Assembly (NCBI RefSeq): GCF_905220565.1
Contig: NC_059419.1
Coordinates: 6,563,326 to 6,627,325 of the forward strand
Direction of reading: 5' to 3'
From: Melitaea cinxia
Lineage: Eukaryota > Arthropoda > Insecta > Lepidoptera > Nymphalidae
DNA: 64,000 nt
The position numbers were made by a program, and so were the translations under genes. Under the pieces are notes generated by a model that was not told the origin of the DNA, did not search any database, and saw only the letters and a list, made by a program, of their open reading frames with translations. This document shows, piece after piece, positions 45,716 through 57,003 of this stretch. How positions within the stretch are numbered: position 1 is the first letter of the stretch; each line of letters opens with the position of its first letter.

Positions 45716-45830
45716 GCAAAAAGCATACGGCCTACCTTATGGTAAGCGGATATCGTAGTCTATAGGTGCTTACAATACCATAAGCATCGCAAGTGCGTTG
45801 CAGACCAAGCACCGACCTCCAACAGGAGCA
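45716..45830 (-). repeat. Interspersed repeat E, antisense
   Basis: 'taccttatggtaagcggata' and 'gcatcgcaagtgcgttgcag' match the reverse of 51700-51820. Confidence 0.55.
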
Positions 45831-46214
45831 CTGGCCACTTTACACGTCACAGGAGTAGAATTCTACTAATGCAATACCAGACGGTTTGCTCAGATTTTGT
45901 GCAAAATATTTTCTGCTCTGTCTTAGTCCCTACCTCCACCTACATCAGTAAAGATTGATAGATATGATTTCGACATAGTCTATGGTGAACAATGTCAGAG
46001 CGGTAGAGAAATATTATTAAAACAGACTTTTAGTATAATTTAATTTCATTCGAAAAGTTAAAACAAATCACAACTGAAGCTAATCCGTTGACACAACAAT
46101 TGAGACTGCGTTAATTCCAATTAACTTACAATTGCCAATAATTTAACGCAATTTACATTCGATGGTTTCGAGGGCTCTTGACACTTATTGAATTTGTTCT
46201 CGCAGTATATATCG
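45831..46214. other. No recognised feature
   Basis: AT-rich, nothing recognised. Confidence 0.4.
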
Positions 46215-46285
46215 GAAACCGTGATGTCTGGTGCTTGGAGAGGTCTACATCCAGCAGTGGACTACAATAGGCCGAACAAACTGAG
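46215..46285 (+). mobile_element. RTE 3' tail, strongly truncated
   Basis: 'ggagaggtctacatccagca' then 'gtggactacaataggccgaa': the RTE 3' end with the coding part gone. Confidence 0.6.
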
Positions 46286-46304
46286 TGACTGACTCAGTAT
46301 AATC

Positions 46305-46590
46305 AAAATCAAAAACAGCTTTATTCAAATAGACCCTAAGAACACTTTCGAATCGTCATTTTACAAATTAAAACTTTAAAAATAAATTATTATATTTGTA
46401 GAAGTAAAGCTACCACCGATTCGGAATGTAGGTTCTGCAGAGAAGTATCGGCAAGAAACTCCGCAATTACTCTTTTGAAAAATAATATATAAACTGTGTT
46501 TAGTACAAAATTAGTAACATGTTGCATTAAATACAGCGTCACTAAGTCCACACATCTTTATCAAATATGTAATCCTGAGCCGAGTTATTA
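46305..46590 (-). repeat. LINE 3' end, CR1/Zenon-like
   Basis: Best preserved copy: 'aaaaacagctttattcaaat', 'gtaaagctaccaccgattcg', 'gtcactaagtccacacatct'. Inverted relative to 100-400. Confidence 0.65.
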
Positions 46591-47986
46591 CTTATTAGCT
46601 TTATCTATTTTTATTTTTTTTTAATAAAAACTTTAAATTTATGTTGAGACTATAGGAAGCTATCCATTTTGAGGCGAAAATAAGTTTTAATAGCTTAAAA
46701 TGATGGGGGCAATCATGATAAGCTCTGATTTCAAAAAACTAATTTTGTATTTTGTTTTTATGAATAGTAAATAAAAATCATCTAGACATCTTCATATACA
46801 TACTTGCATAATACGTGATGATGAATGAACTATAGTCATAATGACATTTTATGAGCTTCTAACGCAAATAATATAAATATGAAATCTTTCAAGATGAAGA
46901 GATAGCCTAATTTCCTCAGTACTGGCGCACACGTGGTCACAATATTTACATTGAGCACGCACGCTGCATATTTAACTCTACTTCATGGGTAATTCTGGTG
47001 AGGGTCTTCATAAAGTGGTGGAAAACTATGACCGACCTTTCTGGCTGAATTAATATTCTCCATTAAGTTTACTTTGGTTAATGAAGCGGTTACTTGAGGG
47101 TAGTTTTAAAATTCTATTCTTGCCTTTTTACCTTGGCCTATTGGACTGTACGATTTAAGCCTTTCACATTAAAAATAAGCATTGAAATAAGAAGTTACGT
47201 GTAATTAAATTCTTATAGTTGTGTTAGATGAGTGGTAAAGCTTTAACTACAATTTGAAATAAAAAGGTTCATAATCAACGCCCAATAGGGTTTTCCCCTG
47301 TTCCGAGGATCCAAAAACGCATTGTCTAAAAATAATGGAATAAGAAAGCATTCCTCTAGCAATCCTTTTAGATTTCTATAGAGGCTGCAATCAGGTCTTT
47401 AAGAAACGTGTAGGTCGAATCTACCTACAGATCTATCAGCCGCCCCCGCAAATAAATGCACTTTTGTTGCAGGTTGCAGGTGTTTATGAACAAAGATTCA
47501 CTGGCTATCAGATGTAATATCATTTCACTTGTATGTTATGCAAAATGCAGCCAACTAAAGTCAAAGTATGATTTTTGCTCACTCAATAAGAACAAAATGT
47601 GTGTAGTTAATAGACAATAGTCAATATTATTAACCGACTTCAAAACGGAGATGGTTCTCAATTTGATTGTATTTTTTAAAACCTGATATTATGAAAATAG
47701 AACTTTATTTTAAGAGTGGGTAATATTTAAACGTTTAAAACGCAAGATAAGTACGTATTCAGTTTGGCGAAAGCGTAAAAGTTGAGTGAACCAGTAAAAT
47801 TTGAAATTCAAAGGAACACACCGAGTCCCACGAATGATAGCGCATTCGAAATTATGCTCTTAACATTGCAAATGTCCATCCTACAACGTGACTTACTAAC
47901 AGTAGGTCGTTTACTGATTTTAAATATTTAACAATTTGACGTAATCAAGCACTTTGTATAAGTTTCTAGGCAATTCCAGTCACTAT
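46591..47986. other. AT-rich stretch; small repeat fragment
   Basis: Contains a fragment of the 'aaccgacttc' element at 47632-47690. The 46905-47130 and 47420-47480 patches are less AT-rich but carry no readable feature. Confidence 0.35.
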
Positions 47987-48057
47987 GAACACTTGATTCT
48001 ACGGGATTTACCGCGATTAGTATTAACGCGGTAATTCCCGCAAACCAAGTGTGCAAA
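47987..48057. repeat. Imperfect 71-bp hairpin
   Basis: Arms of about 30 bases pair with a small internal loop: CGGGATTTACCGCG (48002-48015) against CGCGGTAATTCCCG (48027-48040), one mismatch, 11-base loop, then ACACTTG against CAAGTGT further out. Could be a tiny MITE or a pre-miRNA-sized foldback; no evidence of expression. Confidence 0.55.
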
Positions 48058-48324
48058 TTCTCTATACTTATAAAAGAAATTGTAACAGGTTCAACTCTCA
48101 ATCGATTTAAAAAACCGACTGTCCCTTTGGCATAGTTGGTAGTGATTACTTTTCATTCCTGCGCTGAATCGGGTTAATTATACATTTAGCTGACAGGATA
48201 AGTTCACAATGACACAATAATTTTTTTATTCATTATTATTATATAAATAAATCGATATGTTTTATTTATTTCTTACGAATACAAAAAAGAAATGGTCTAG
48301 TTTTGTGCAGTCTTATATTTATTT

Positions 48325-48455
48325 ATGTATACTTTATTGTTACACCACAACTACATTTTAAACAATAAACACATAAAAAAAATATTTACAGACTGTGAAG
48401 TACAATGGGCGGACTTATGGCTATTTAGCCATTTCTTCCAGACAACCCAGTCTTT
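48325..48455 (-). mobile_element. LINE 3' end (jockey/CR1-type)
   Basis: 'gggcggacttatggctattt' and 'cttccagacaacccagtctt' match 36600-36690 on the same strand; the left side has 'atactttattgttacaccac'. 3' UTR only. Confidence 0.7.
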
Positions 48456-49343
48456 TCTAGTGATTCGTTTTTAGTTCTATAAATATATTTTTTATCTGTA
48501 AGTTTGTTCTAAAAGTAAATCATGTGCCTTCATAAGCAGGCTTATACGTAAAACACAAGAACTAACCTAACTTAAGAACAGATGACAGTGTAGTCTAAAC
48601 AAAAAATAAATAAATATTGTATTTAGGTAGGTATAGTAAATCATAAAATGGATGATTCATTGTTGAAGCGAAACTTCTTTACAATCGTTGTGATTTGTAA
48701 CTGATGAAACGAAAGTGCGTCACCATAAAGAAATAAGTTCATAAATTTATAGATGAGAATACACAGTATTTTATATTCTCGATGAAACAAATCTCTCGTA
48801 GGCTACTTCTCAGATGTTTCACTTCTGCCGTGTGTGAATTGCACACACTTTTTATTTAAACTTCTACTATTTCACTACATTTCTGCTCAATTGTGAAAGC
48901 GTATATCGTTATTTTAATGCTTAAAATATACTCCTATATTCTCTGGTACAGATAATTTCCTTACCTTTTAAATATTAAAAGCAAATTTGCTTGTACGAAG
49001 GTTCAACACGTGAAGTATTTTTAGAAAGGGCTGTTTTTGAAGGGTGTAACTATGATATTGTATTTCTAAGTAAAGTCAATTTAATGTATTAAAAATTTGA
49101 TGATTTCACTTTAATAACTACAGCTACTCTAATAAAAAAAAATTGTTTTCTTGAAATAATTGTTTTTATTTACTTTTTAATGAAAAAAAATATATAAATC
49201 AGTAAAAAATAAAGTAGATCAAATAGCCTTAATAATTAAATAACTCATAAAATATTATTTTATTCATATTTTAAGATAAATAGCCAGTCTGGATTAAATC
49301 GCTAAGAATTAAATAGGTATTTTTTTTAGAAAGAAGAGAAGAG
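48456..49343. other. AT-rich stretch without recognised genes
   Basis: Nothing recognised. Confidence 0.4.
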
Positions 49344-49354
49344 AAAGATCCATA

Positions 49355-49690
49355 AGCTTCGCTTCAGCCTGTAATATCCCACTACTGGGCATAGGCCTCT
49401 TTCCCCATGTAGGAGAAGGATCAGAGCTTAATCCACCACGCTGCTCCAATGCGGGTCGGCGGATATATTCCCTGCTATGAGTAACGATCGTTATCAGGTG
49501 TACATGATAACAACCGGGACCGACGCCTCAACGTGCTCTCCGAGGCACGGTGGAGAGACCCATAAGGACTGCAAAAACACCCAGACCATGCTAAACACCT
49601 GTATGGCCAATACAAATGTTTGTCATGTGCGGGGATCGAACCAGCGCAACTGGTACAATCCATGGCTGTAACCGTTGTGCCAACGCGGCG
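49355..49690 (-). mobile_element. SINE family A, full length with TSD
   Basis: Reverse orientation from tail ('cccactactgggcataggcc') to head ('gtgcggggatcgaaccagcg', 'aaccgttgtgccaacgcggc'). An 11-bp target duplication AAAGATCCATA at 49344-49354 and 49691-49701 brackets it. Nearly identical to the copy at 58235, so relatively recent. Confidence 0.93.
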
Positions 49691-49786
49691 AAAGATCCAT
49701 ATTATATTTTAAATTTATGAAGTATATGAAATTAAAACATTATGAATTTAATAAAATATTGTATATGTTACAGTCAGAACTCTTAA

Positions 49787-49990
49787 CCAGTCAAAAGTAC
49801 TATTGACTAGCGAAATCAGTCAAAAGTACTTTTGACTGGACAAGTTGGTCAAAAGTGGTTTTGACTGAAAATTATTGGTTATTAGTACTTTTGACTGCAA
49901 ATTTGCGGTTAAAAATACTTTTGACTGACGCTCTCCGTCAAAAGTATTTTTAACTGCAAAAAAGCGTCAGTCGAAAGCACTATTAACTCG
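49787..49990 (+). repeat. Left array of seven palindromic units
   Basis: Units start near 49790, 49819, 49848, 49878, 49908, 49937 and 49970, a spacing of 29-33 bp. Each is a variant of the 18-bp palindrome GTCAAAAGTACTTTTGAC followed by a variable 10-bp spacer. The outer part mirrors the right array (CTCTTAACCAGTCAAAAG). Confidence 0.92.
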
Positions 49991-50002
49991 TTAGATGTAA
50001 AT

Positions 50003-50556
50003 AAATTTAGTCAAATGACCCTGATAAATCATAATAAATTTATGCCCGCGATCTTTTTGCGACTGCATGTCAATCAGATCGACTTGGCAGCGGCTGTTAA
50101 TTTCAGTGTGCAGGATCGGTATCTAAACCTGACCCATCCTTTTCTTGCTTTTCTTCCTTTGGCATACTTCGCACATTGATAAATATATATTAATCATTTC
50201 TTTTGTAACATTAGCGTACTTTTTTGCCGTTTCATTCTTAAGTCTATCGCGACCACCATGCCCTATAGAAATATAAGCAGCATCAATAATGTCGTAGATT
50301 TCCTCAGCCGGCAAAAATATTTGACAGGTTCTGTGTTTGTAACTATTTTTTTTTATACCACAAACTTCAATGTGTTAAAGCGTTGTAGTCTACTGTACTG
50401 TAATGGTGTTTCCTTTTCATTAAATTTCGCGTCTTCCACATCCATTGCAAACTTTTAAAATTTTTCTTTTGTCATCATATTGAAATGACTATCTTTCATA
50501 TCTTCCATCGCTAAAATTCTTTGCAAAAAGCCTTCTTTCTTTTCGTAGTCACTCAT
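50003..50556 (-). pseudogene. KRBA2-like integrase/transposase fragment
   Basis: Start ATG at 50554-50556 (MSDYEKKEGFLQRILAMED). Then LQYSRLQRFNTLKF, and after a shift in a 9-A run (plus-strand T run 50346-50354) FLPAEEIYDIID, IGHGGRDRLKN, MCEVCQRKKSKK. This is the integrase-type zinc-binding domain; the first His is replaced (AAYISIGHGG). After a stop at 50123-50125 the same frame continues ILHTEINSRCQVDLIDMQS and IMIYQGHLTKF, the first catalytic-core block of rve integrases; QDH is changed to QGH. Stop also near 50456. The rest of the core is missing. KRBA2-like proteins are integrase-derived; the closest transposon superfamily is not settled here. Confidence 0.75.
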
Positions 50557-50661
50557 TTTTGTTCTAATATCAGCACGTTCTCCACTAATAATGAGTAATA
50601 TAAAAGTTTATATGTGTGTTTGTCGTTATTTTTATCGACCACCTTAACTTTTTCAGAGTTT

Positions 50662-50857
50662 TGACTGATACAACCAGTCAAAACCACTTTTGACGGAATC
50701 ATTTAGTCAAAAGTACTTTTAACCAGCTCCATTGGGCAAAAGTACTTTTAACTATTATTTTAGTCAAAAGTATTATTGACTAAAGCAAACGGTCAAAAGT
50801 ACTTCTGACTGATTTTGCTAGTCAATAGTGCTTTTGACTGGTTAAGAGTTTTGACTG
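50662..50857 (-). repeat. Right array of palindromic units
   Basis: Units near 50677, 50706, 50735, 50763, 50792 and 50821 (variants of GTCAAAAGTACTTTTGAC), then GGTTAAGAGTTTTGACTG. Mirror image of the left array with the same 29-bp period. Confidence 0.92.
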
Positions 50858-50868
50858 CAACATATACA

Positions 50869-51603
50869 CTAAACTATACACAAAGTATTTATTTACGCAT
50901 GTATATCTTATACTATTATACAACTTTCCACTTTTCTTTTTAAAGGAAGTTAAAATGTTAAAATACCCAGCGCTGCTCCACTGTGGAGATACAGATGAAA
51001 ACTGCTTATAATTTCTTCCTACGCACAATAGTTGTACCTGGAAAGTTTCTTATAACTCTGTTCTTAAACATTTAATAATGTTATAAGAATCCGTAATAGT
51101 GCGTTACATACACCAATAAATTATTTTTTTCTTTTATAGAGAATCAGTTTGGAAGCAATAAAAGTGCAACTTATATTTATATATATATATATATTCATTC
51201 TTTATTGCACTTAAATAAAAGAAACAAGTAAAAATCATATATACAAAGAAAGTTGGCAAGGGCGAACTTATCTCTAGAAGAGATCTCTACCAGTCTACCC
51301 AGCCATGGTGGTGAGAATTGGTGTTACTAGATATTATGTATATAATTACAAGAGCAGATGCATGACTTTACACGCGTTTATATTTAGCGTATACACTTAT
51401 ATAAGTCTTAATGGTTATATCGTATGGAAAAATTCTCATAAAACATTGACAACTGCAGACCAAATTTTCAAACCGAGACACGTATGATAAGATCTATATA
51501 CATATATCTCATAAGCTCTCATATATCCATGTATATATGAGGTTTATAAAAGAATTCCATAGTATATTTAACTGAGGTAGGGTACAGCAGAAATTTCCTG
51601 CTC
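50869..51603. other. AT-rich stretch without recognised genes
   Basis: Short (TA)n at 51177-51194; 'ccagcgctgctccactgtgg' at 50968-50987 resembles a SINE scrap. Nothing else. Confidence 0.4.
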
Positions 51604-51850
51604 TAAATATGGAGTAGCCCGACTGGGGTAGTACCTCGACCTTACAGAAGATCACAGCAAAATAATACTGTTTTCAAGCAGTATTGTGTTCCTGTTGGTG
51701 AGTAAGGTGACCAGAGCTCCTGGGGGGATTGGGGATTGGGTCGGCAACGCGCTTGCGATGCTTCTGGTGTTGCTGGCGTCTATAAGCTACGGTAATCGCT
51801 TACAATCAGGTGAGCCGTACGCTTGTTTGCCGACCTAGTGACATAAAAAA
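51604..51850 (+). repeat. Interspersed repeat E, best copy
   Basis: 'gcccgactggggtagtacct', 'ggtcggcaacgcgcttgcga', 'gtacgcttgtttgccgacct' then an A-rich tail. A strand-specific A tail suggests a retroposon 3' end. Confidence 0.7.
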
Positions 51851-52509
51851 AAACCCTATGTTTAGGTTTTCCAAAACTTGATTAATATACTATACACTAT
51901 TTATCACAACAAACTCTCTAGCGTTTATAATATTAATATAATCATAAATAGAGTCACAGTTCACATCTTGTATAATATTAAAAAGCTTCACCCAAAGACG
52001 TATTATTAATTAATAAGAGAATTGTAAACACAATCGAAGCCTTATAAATGAATTAACACGTTTCTTACGAAACTCAATTATTGGATTACTCGTTGTTCTA
52101 CGTAGGTGATAAACGTGGCGACGAAAATATCCAATATTCATTATACATAGAAAGTAGAATATTTCATCGCCTTAATTAAATACAAAGGTGTGTGTTTGTG
52201 TTTTTTTATTGGTGTGTGTGTGTGTGTGTGTGTGTGTGTTCAAGTTCTGATCTAACACTCATGAAAAATACATCATTCCGTGAGAAATTTAACTGTAGTA
52301 AGAGATATATCAACTACTCATCTCTCGTTAATTTCGTTTTCGCTGTGTCGCATCCCTTGGCATTGTATCGCTTACTTTCGAGATGCGTTACTGACCTGTC
52401 TACTGTCGTATAGTGGAAAAAAATGATAAGAACAATATTAGTTAAGCACACAAACATGAAAATAGGATTCATTATACCTAAAGTTTACATTAGGAGTACG
52501 ATACGATTC
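51851..52509. other. AT-rich stretch with (TG)n
   Basis: (TG)n microsatellite at about 52211-52239. Otherwise nothing recognised. Confidence 0.5.
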
Positions 52510-52798
52510 ACAATGTAATATTCCATTGCTGGAAATAGGCCTCTTTCTTCATGTAGGAGAAGGATCGAGCTTACTCCATAAGGTCTGTGGCACAAGGTCT
52601 ACGGCGGGTCGGCGAATATATTCCCTACTATGAGCAACGATCGCTATCAGATATTCTTTATAACAACCGGGACCGACAGCTTAACGTGCTCTTCGAGGCA
52701 CAGTGGGAAGAACCACAAGGACAGACATCCAAAACCGCAACGAAATATTTGTACTAATATCCATCCCTAGCAGGAATCGAACGGTTCAGAGCGGTTAT
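52510..52798 (-). mobile_element. SINE family A, diverged
   Basis: Reverse tail 'ttccattgctggaaataggc', body 'gagcaacgatcgctatcaga', head end 'aggaatcgaacggttcagag'. More mutated than the copies at 49355 and 58235. Confidence 0.8.
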
Positions 52799-53169
52799 TA
52801 AAGTTAAAATTTACATTATAATATTTTTTTCACGTAATTTGTTTGTGTTGTGTCGCATCACGTTGCGTCGCTTCGGATCATTTCGTGTCGCATCGCTTAG
52901 CCTTTGTCTGACATGAAATATTACTTATATTTTACGATCTACTTTTGGATTAAGTTATATCAGGTTATATTAATACTCACGTCATGGCACTTCGCTTTAC
53001 ATACCTAAGTCATTGCCTTACTCAGAACAGTGCCTGGATTCGAAAGCCCAAAAACGTGACACATACTAAGATTCTAAGCTTATTGGTCACATTTGATTAC
53101 CTTGACTTAAATTATACTTGTAAAAGTTATAAAATATTTCTTTTTGATAATTTATTATATGGTTGTAAA
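52799..53169. other. Degenerate GTCGC-rich patch, then AT-rich
   Basis: 52845-52905 repeats loose 'tgtcgcatcacgttgcgtcg' words; an echo occurs at 52346 ('gtgtcgcatccctt'). Meaning unknown. Confidence 0.35.
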
Positions 53170-53515
53170 AATCAACTACAATTACATCGACAAGTAGACA
53201 CGACGACAACGTAGTCCGAAAAAAAAATAGTCTAGTAAATATGTATTATCAAAGATAACTCAAAAAATACTCATAATATATCGTATCGTATAGCCAAATG
53301 GCAAGCACCACATTTCAATTAAAAAAGACATCAAAATCGGTCCACCCAGTAAAAGTTCTGAGGTAACACATGCGTTTCAGCCTATAATATCCCACTGCTG
53401 GGCATAGGCCTCTTTTTCCGTATAGGAGAAGGATCAGAGGTTACTGAGACCAAGACACATAAAAAAATCAGTCGAACTGAGAACGCCTTCTTTTTTTACT
53501 TTGAAGTCGGTTAAA
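53170..53515 (-). repeat. 'aaccgacttc' element with SINE inserted
   Basis: Antisense copy: 'acatcgacaagtagac', 'atagtctagtaaatatgtat', 'catcaaaatcggtccaccca' and, at the far end, 'tttgaagtcggtta'. A SINE A tail (53376-53440, 'cccactgctgggcataggcc') interrupts it. Confidence 0.6.
53376..53440 (-). mobile_element. SINE family A tail
   Basis: Only the last 65 bp of the SINE, reverse orientation, inside another repeat. Confidence 0.75.
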
Positions 53516-53754
53516 ATAGTTGCATATTTACGGCTAGCTTAACGAGAGCTCTACCATATTCTTGATTATATCAGCCTTTTGTACGGTAAAGGAAAGGTCC
53601 GGAAGTCAATACTTTCCTTTTCCAATATTAATTTCCTACTACTTCCGTACATACTTTTATTCAGAAACGCATTTATGATTCCTTAACTATTGTGAATCTT
53701 TAAGCGTTATGGTAACCATTTATTATTTATAGTATTTTATTAGGTAATCAGACT

Positions 53755-53955
53755 GTTCGTTCGTTCAAATATATATCTCATGTCAGGATGTTTGTCCAGA
53801 CTAATCTCGGAAATCACTGGACCGATTTAAATAAAATTTTGCACAGATATGTAACTTTTTCCAACTTAAAATAAAGGCTGTATTTTATAATATATATAAT
53901 TATTATTTTCACCAAAAATAAAAATAGGACGGTAAGTAGTTCACCAGGTCAGCTA
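53755..53955 (+). repeat. Helitron-like remnant
   Basis: 'gtttgtccagactaatctcg', 'ctggaccgatttaaataaaa', 'ttgcacagatatgtaa' and terminal 'ggtcagctact' resemble Helitron families 1/2. A related scrap is at 29195-29290. Confidence 0.4.
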
Positions 53956-56759
53956 CTGTTCTTACAAAAATATAAGTATTAGAGATGTGACTCACAAAAT
54001 GACACTAGCGGTAATTCCTGCCTAAGTAAAAGTATTAATAGTAATCGTGAAAGCTTAAAAATTCACGCTTAGCATTTAATTAGCCTCAGTCAGAAAATTC
54101 CGTGCACGAACTAAACGCATAGACTTCAAAACCATTTTTATGTCAACACTTGTCAAAAGCAATAATCAAAATTTCGACGGTATTCTTGTTGATTCTCTTT
54201 TGTTTTTGTTAGCATTACGTTGTCATTAGAACTAGTTACAACATCCAGTCGCTAATAATAATATAATGATTCTGACGATGATGACACATAAATTGTATAC
54301 ACTTTATTCAATTTCATACATGTTAGAATTTGGTTCAATTATATATTTTTTTTAATAGTACAAATGTCATTTATTTACCGTTTTTCCATATTTGATATTT
54401 CTTTAGGAGAAAAAGAAAATCCAAGTTACCAGAATACCAAAATTTGCTGCTGTGGTTATATCTTAGCCAAAGACAGATCAACTATCGAACATTTTCAAAC
54501 ATTAATGGATTAACTGTAGCACAGTTTTTGCCTATAGTAATATAGAGTCTCGTCATAATTTGAACTTGACCACCATGCGATTGATATGTACTTTTATGTC
54601 TGATCAATAGATCAATATTAAAATCCTTAAAAACTCATAGGGATAGCCTAGAGTGAACCTGGCATTAAAAATAAAATGAAAATTGAAAAAGGTTGCTATC
54701 TAGAGACTTTTAAACCACGTGAATAACTTTATTTGACATTCGGCCATTGACCTCGAAGTACACGTATCTAATTACATTAGGGAACTTTCATTTGTTCAAG
54801 ATAGCATTACGTTCTTTTGTCTAATGATTTCATTGAGGTGATGTAGTTTGTTTTATAAGAAATAATTGGAAAATTCTCGACTCATTCAAATGTAATTTGA
54901 ATACTAAGCTTTTTACGTTTATTAGTTGTTTATAATATTTAAAATATCCTAATTTCGGATTTTGTTTGAAACGATTTTTAAGAATATTGTAAATTATGTG
55001 CAGGAGCTGTAGTTTTTATATAATTGTGTAACAAAATGAATACTATAAAATTTTTGCGCGTTACGGAAAAAATATAAGAGAAAATTTTTACGATGCGCGC
55101 GCACACCGTCACGACAAATACCGACACCCTGAAGTTAGCTAGTCAACGAAGATGTTAGCAACGTGAAGTTAGCTAACCAATGAAGTATAACTTCTTACGT
55201 GCGTACATAAGTACACACACACTTTTTTTAAATAGTTTGTTGTTTAGTCTAGTCTAATTCTGTTTACTTGTTAATATCGTACTGAATCTATTAATTAATA
55301 TATAATAAGACCTACGTCTAAAAGAGCTCCGTAATTTTAAATAATAATAAAAATTAAAAAAAAAAACATTTTAGACGAATAAAATTGTTCCGAGAATTTG
55401 CATTATAGCCTTACGACCTTGCCTTTAACCCTACGCCCTTGAGTAGTTATCATTGCATGCGTCAAACACATACATATTAATGTAATGAAAATATTTGATT
55501 TCATATTCACTTAGCGATGTAAGATGTCATAGTTATCAAAGAAATAAATTTTTATCCTCCGCTCTATTGGAATAACAAGGAGATTATTATGAAAACATAG
55601 TATTATTTTCGAAGTGCGCCTATTTATAACTTAGTATGGAATGGTCATTAGGTGCAACTGATCAAATTGCAATTTTTTTACAGCATTTTGCTGCTATTGT
55701 CCATATTTTTAAGGACTAAATTTCGTTGTAAGGTTCTACGAAAGTGGCTTACCGTACTAGTTAAGTATGAATTGCAAATATGTGGGTGGAGCGTGGGCTT
55801 AACAGACGGGGTGTCCTGTTAAATGATGTAGACTCCGCTTCAAAATTACTTTTATTTCATCTTAGTTCTTATTCCAACGGCATAAGGCGATCACGTGTAC
55901 AGTGCAACGAACGTGTAATGTAAGAAACCACGATATCATTTCGTGTACACGAAAAAGGGCTTTATATCTTAGTTCTTAAAGATAAGTTTACGGTAAAGGT
56001 TACTGATGTTATGTTTGTCAAAAAGTCATATTTATTCGAATGCAAAGAGAATTTATAACATTATGCCATTGTTACTGCGACTGTCGCTAATTTGTTTGAA
56101 GGTTTGAGATACGTTGAAAATGTTAGTTGATAGTGAGATTTATGAATGTACGATTGTATTGGTAACGAGTCGGATGCTGCGATATGTTCAGACGTGATAA
56201 GATTTATACCGAGAGCATTGCTTTAAGTTGAAAATATAAGCGTCATGTGAGGTGATTGCGAGCAATTTGTTATAAATCATACGGTTTGATATCAGAGTTT
56301 TAATAGCATGAATTTATGACGGTACTAAATCGCTTATGTATTCGTCATTAGATCGGGTATTACCCGCAATGAGGCTCAATACTTACCTACAGTTAATATA
56401 TACCTTGACCGGTCACTTTTCATACTTTAATTTAAATTGAACCTAGCACAATTTTTATTTTTAATCCCGAAATTTCAGCGACGTTGCAGATTCCATTCTC
56501 ACGGGATGACATATCGAGAATTTCAAAATAATTGTGACGGTAAATTCCATTTAAATGAGTACAAATTTATGTCCGTTCTATTTCTATAAAACACAAGAGT
56601 AAACTCTTAACGTAACGTAAGTCTATTGGTAAAGTAACCTAAGTCTATTGGTATCGAGTGTTTATGATAGCCACCAGGAATACCAGCTTTATGTGCTCTC
56701 CTAAACATGGCGAGTTGAACCACAAAATCAGACCACTAGATCAGACAAGATTTAGCAAT
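53956..56759. other. AT-rich stretch without recognised genes
   Basis: Nearly 3 kb with no gene, no clear repeat and no long open frame. 54000-54190 and 55080-55180 ('cgatgcgcgcgcacaccgtc') are less AT-rich. Confidence 0.4.
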
Positions 56760-57003
56760 ATTTTTTTTTATATATAACATACGCGGTCGTCTGTTCCTAC
56801 GGTAAGCAACTTAATGCTTGTGTTTTAGGTAATAGCCGACTATTATACTTAGGTATTTTTTGATAAATATACATAGAAATAATACATATACAGATAAATA
56901 AATACAAATACACCCAGGCTCAGGCGGGAATCGAACCCACAACCCGCGGAGCAGAAAGCAGGGCCACTACAAACTGCGTCAACGGGCTAGTAAATTTGAC
57001 AGA
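56760..57003 (-). mobile_element. SINE family B, near full length
   Basis: Body 'cgtctgttcctacggtaagc', 'gtgttttaggtaatagccga'; head on the minus strand 'gcagtttgtagtggccctgc' and B box 'gtgggttcgattcccgcc'. The cleanest copy of family B. Confidence 0.8.

Larger units (their letters stand above)
49760..50868 (-). mobile_element. DNA transposon with palindrome-array inverted ends
   Basis: Bounded by TGTATATGTT (49760-49769) and AACATATACA (50859-50868). Inside lie long inverted arms made of about 29-bp repeated units (see next entries), and between them a remnant of an integrase-like transposase on the minus strand. TG...CA ends fit an integrase-type (rve) enzyme, as in Ginger-type elements. 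It is internally deleted: the transposase stops after the first catalytic block. No clear target duplication. Confidence 0.8.

Noticed and set aside
49789..49990. Regularly spaced repeats resembling a CRISPR array
   Set aside because: The units are degenerate palindromes, mirrored at the other end of a transposon, in a eukaryotic nuclear sequence, with no cas genes. They are end arrays of a DNA transposon.
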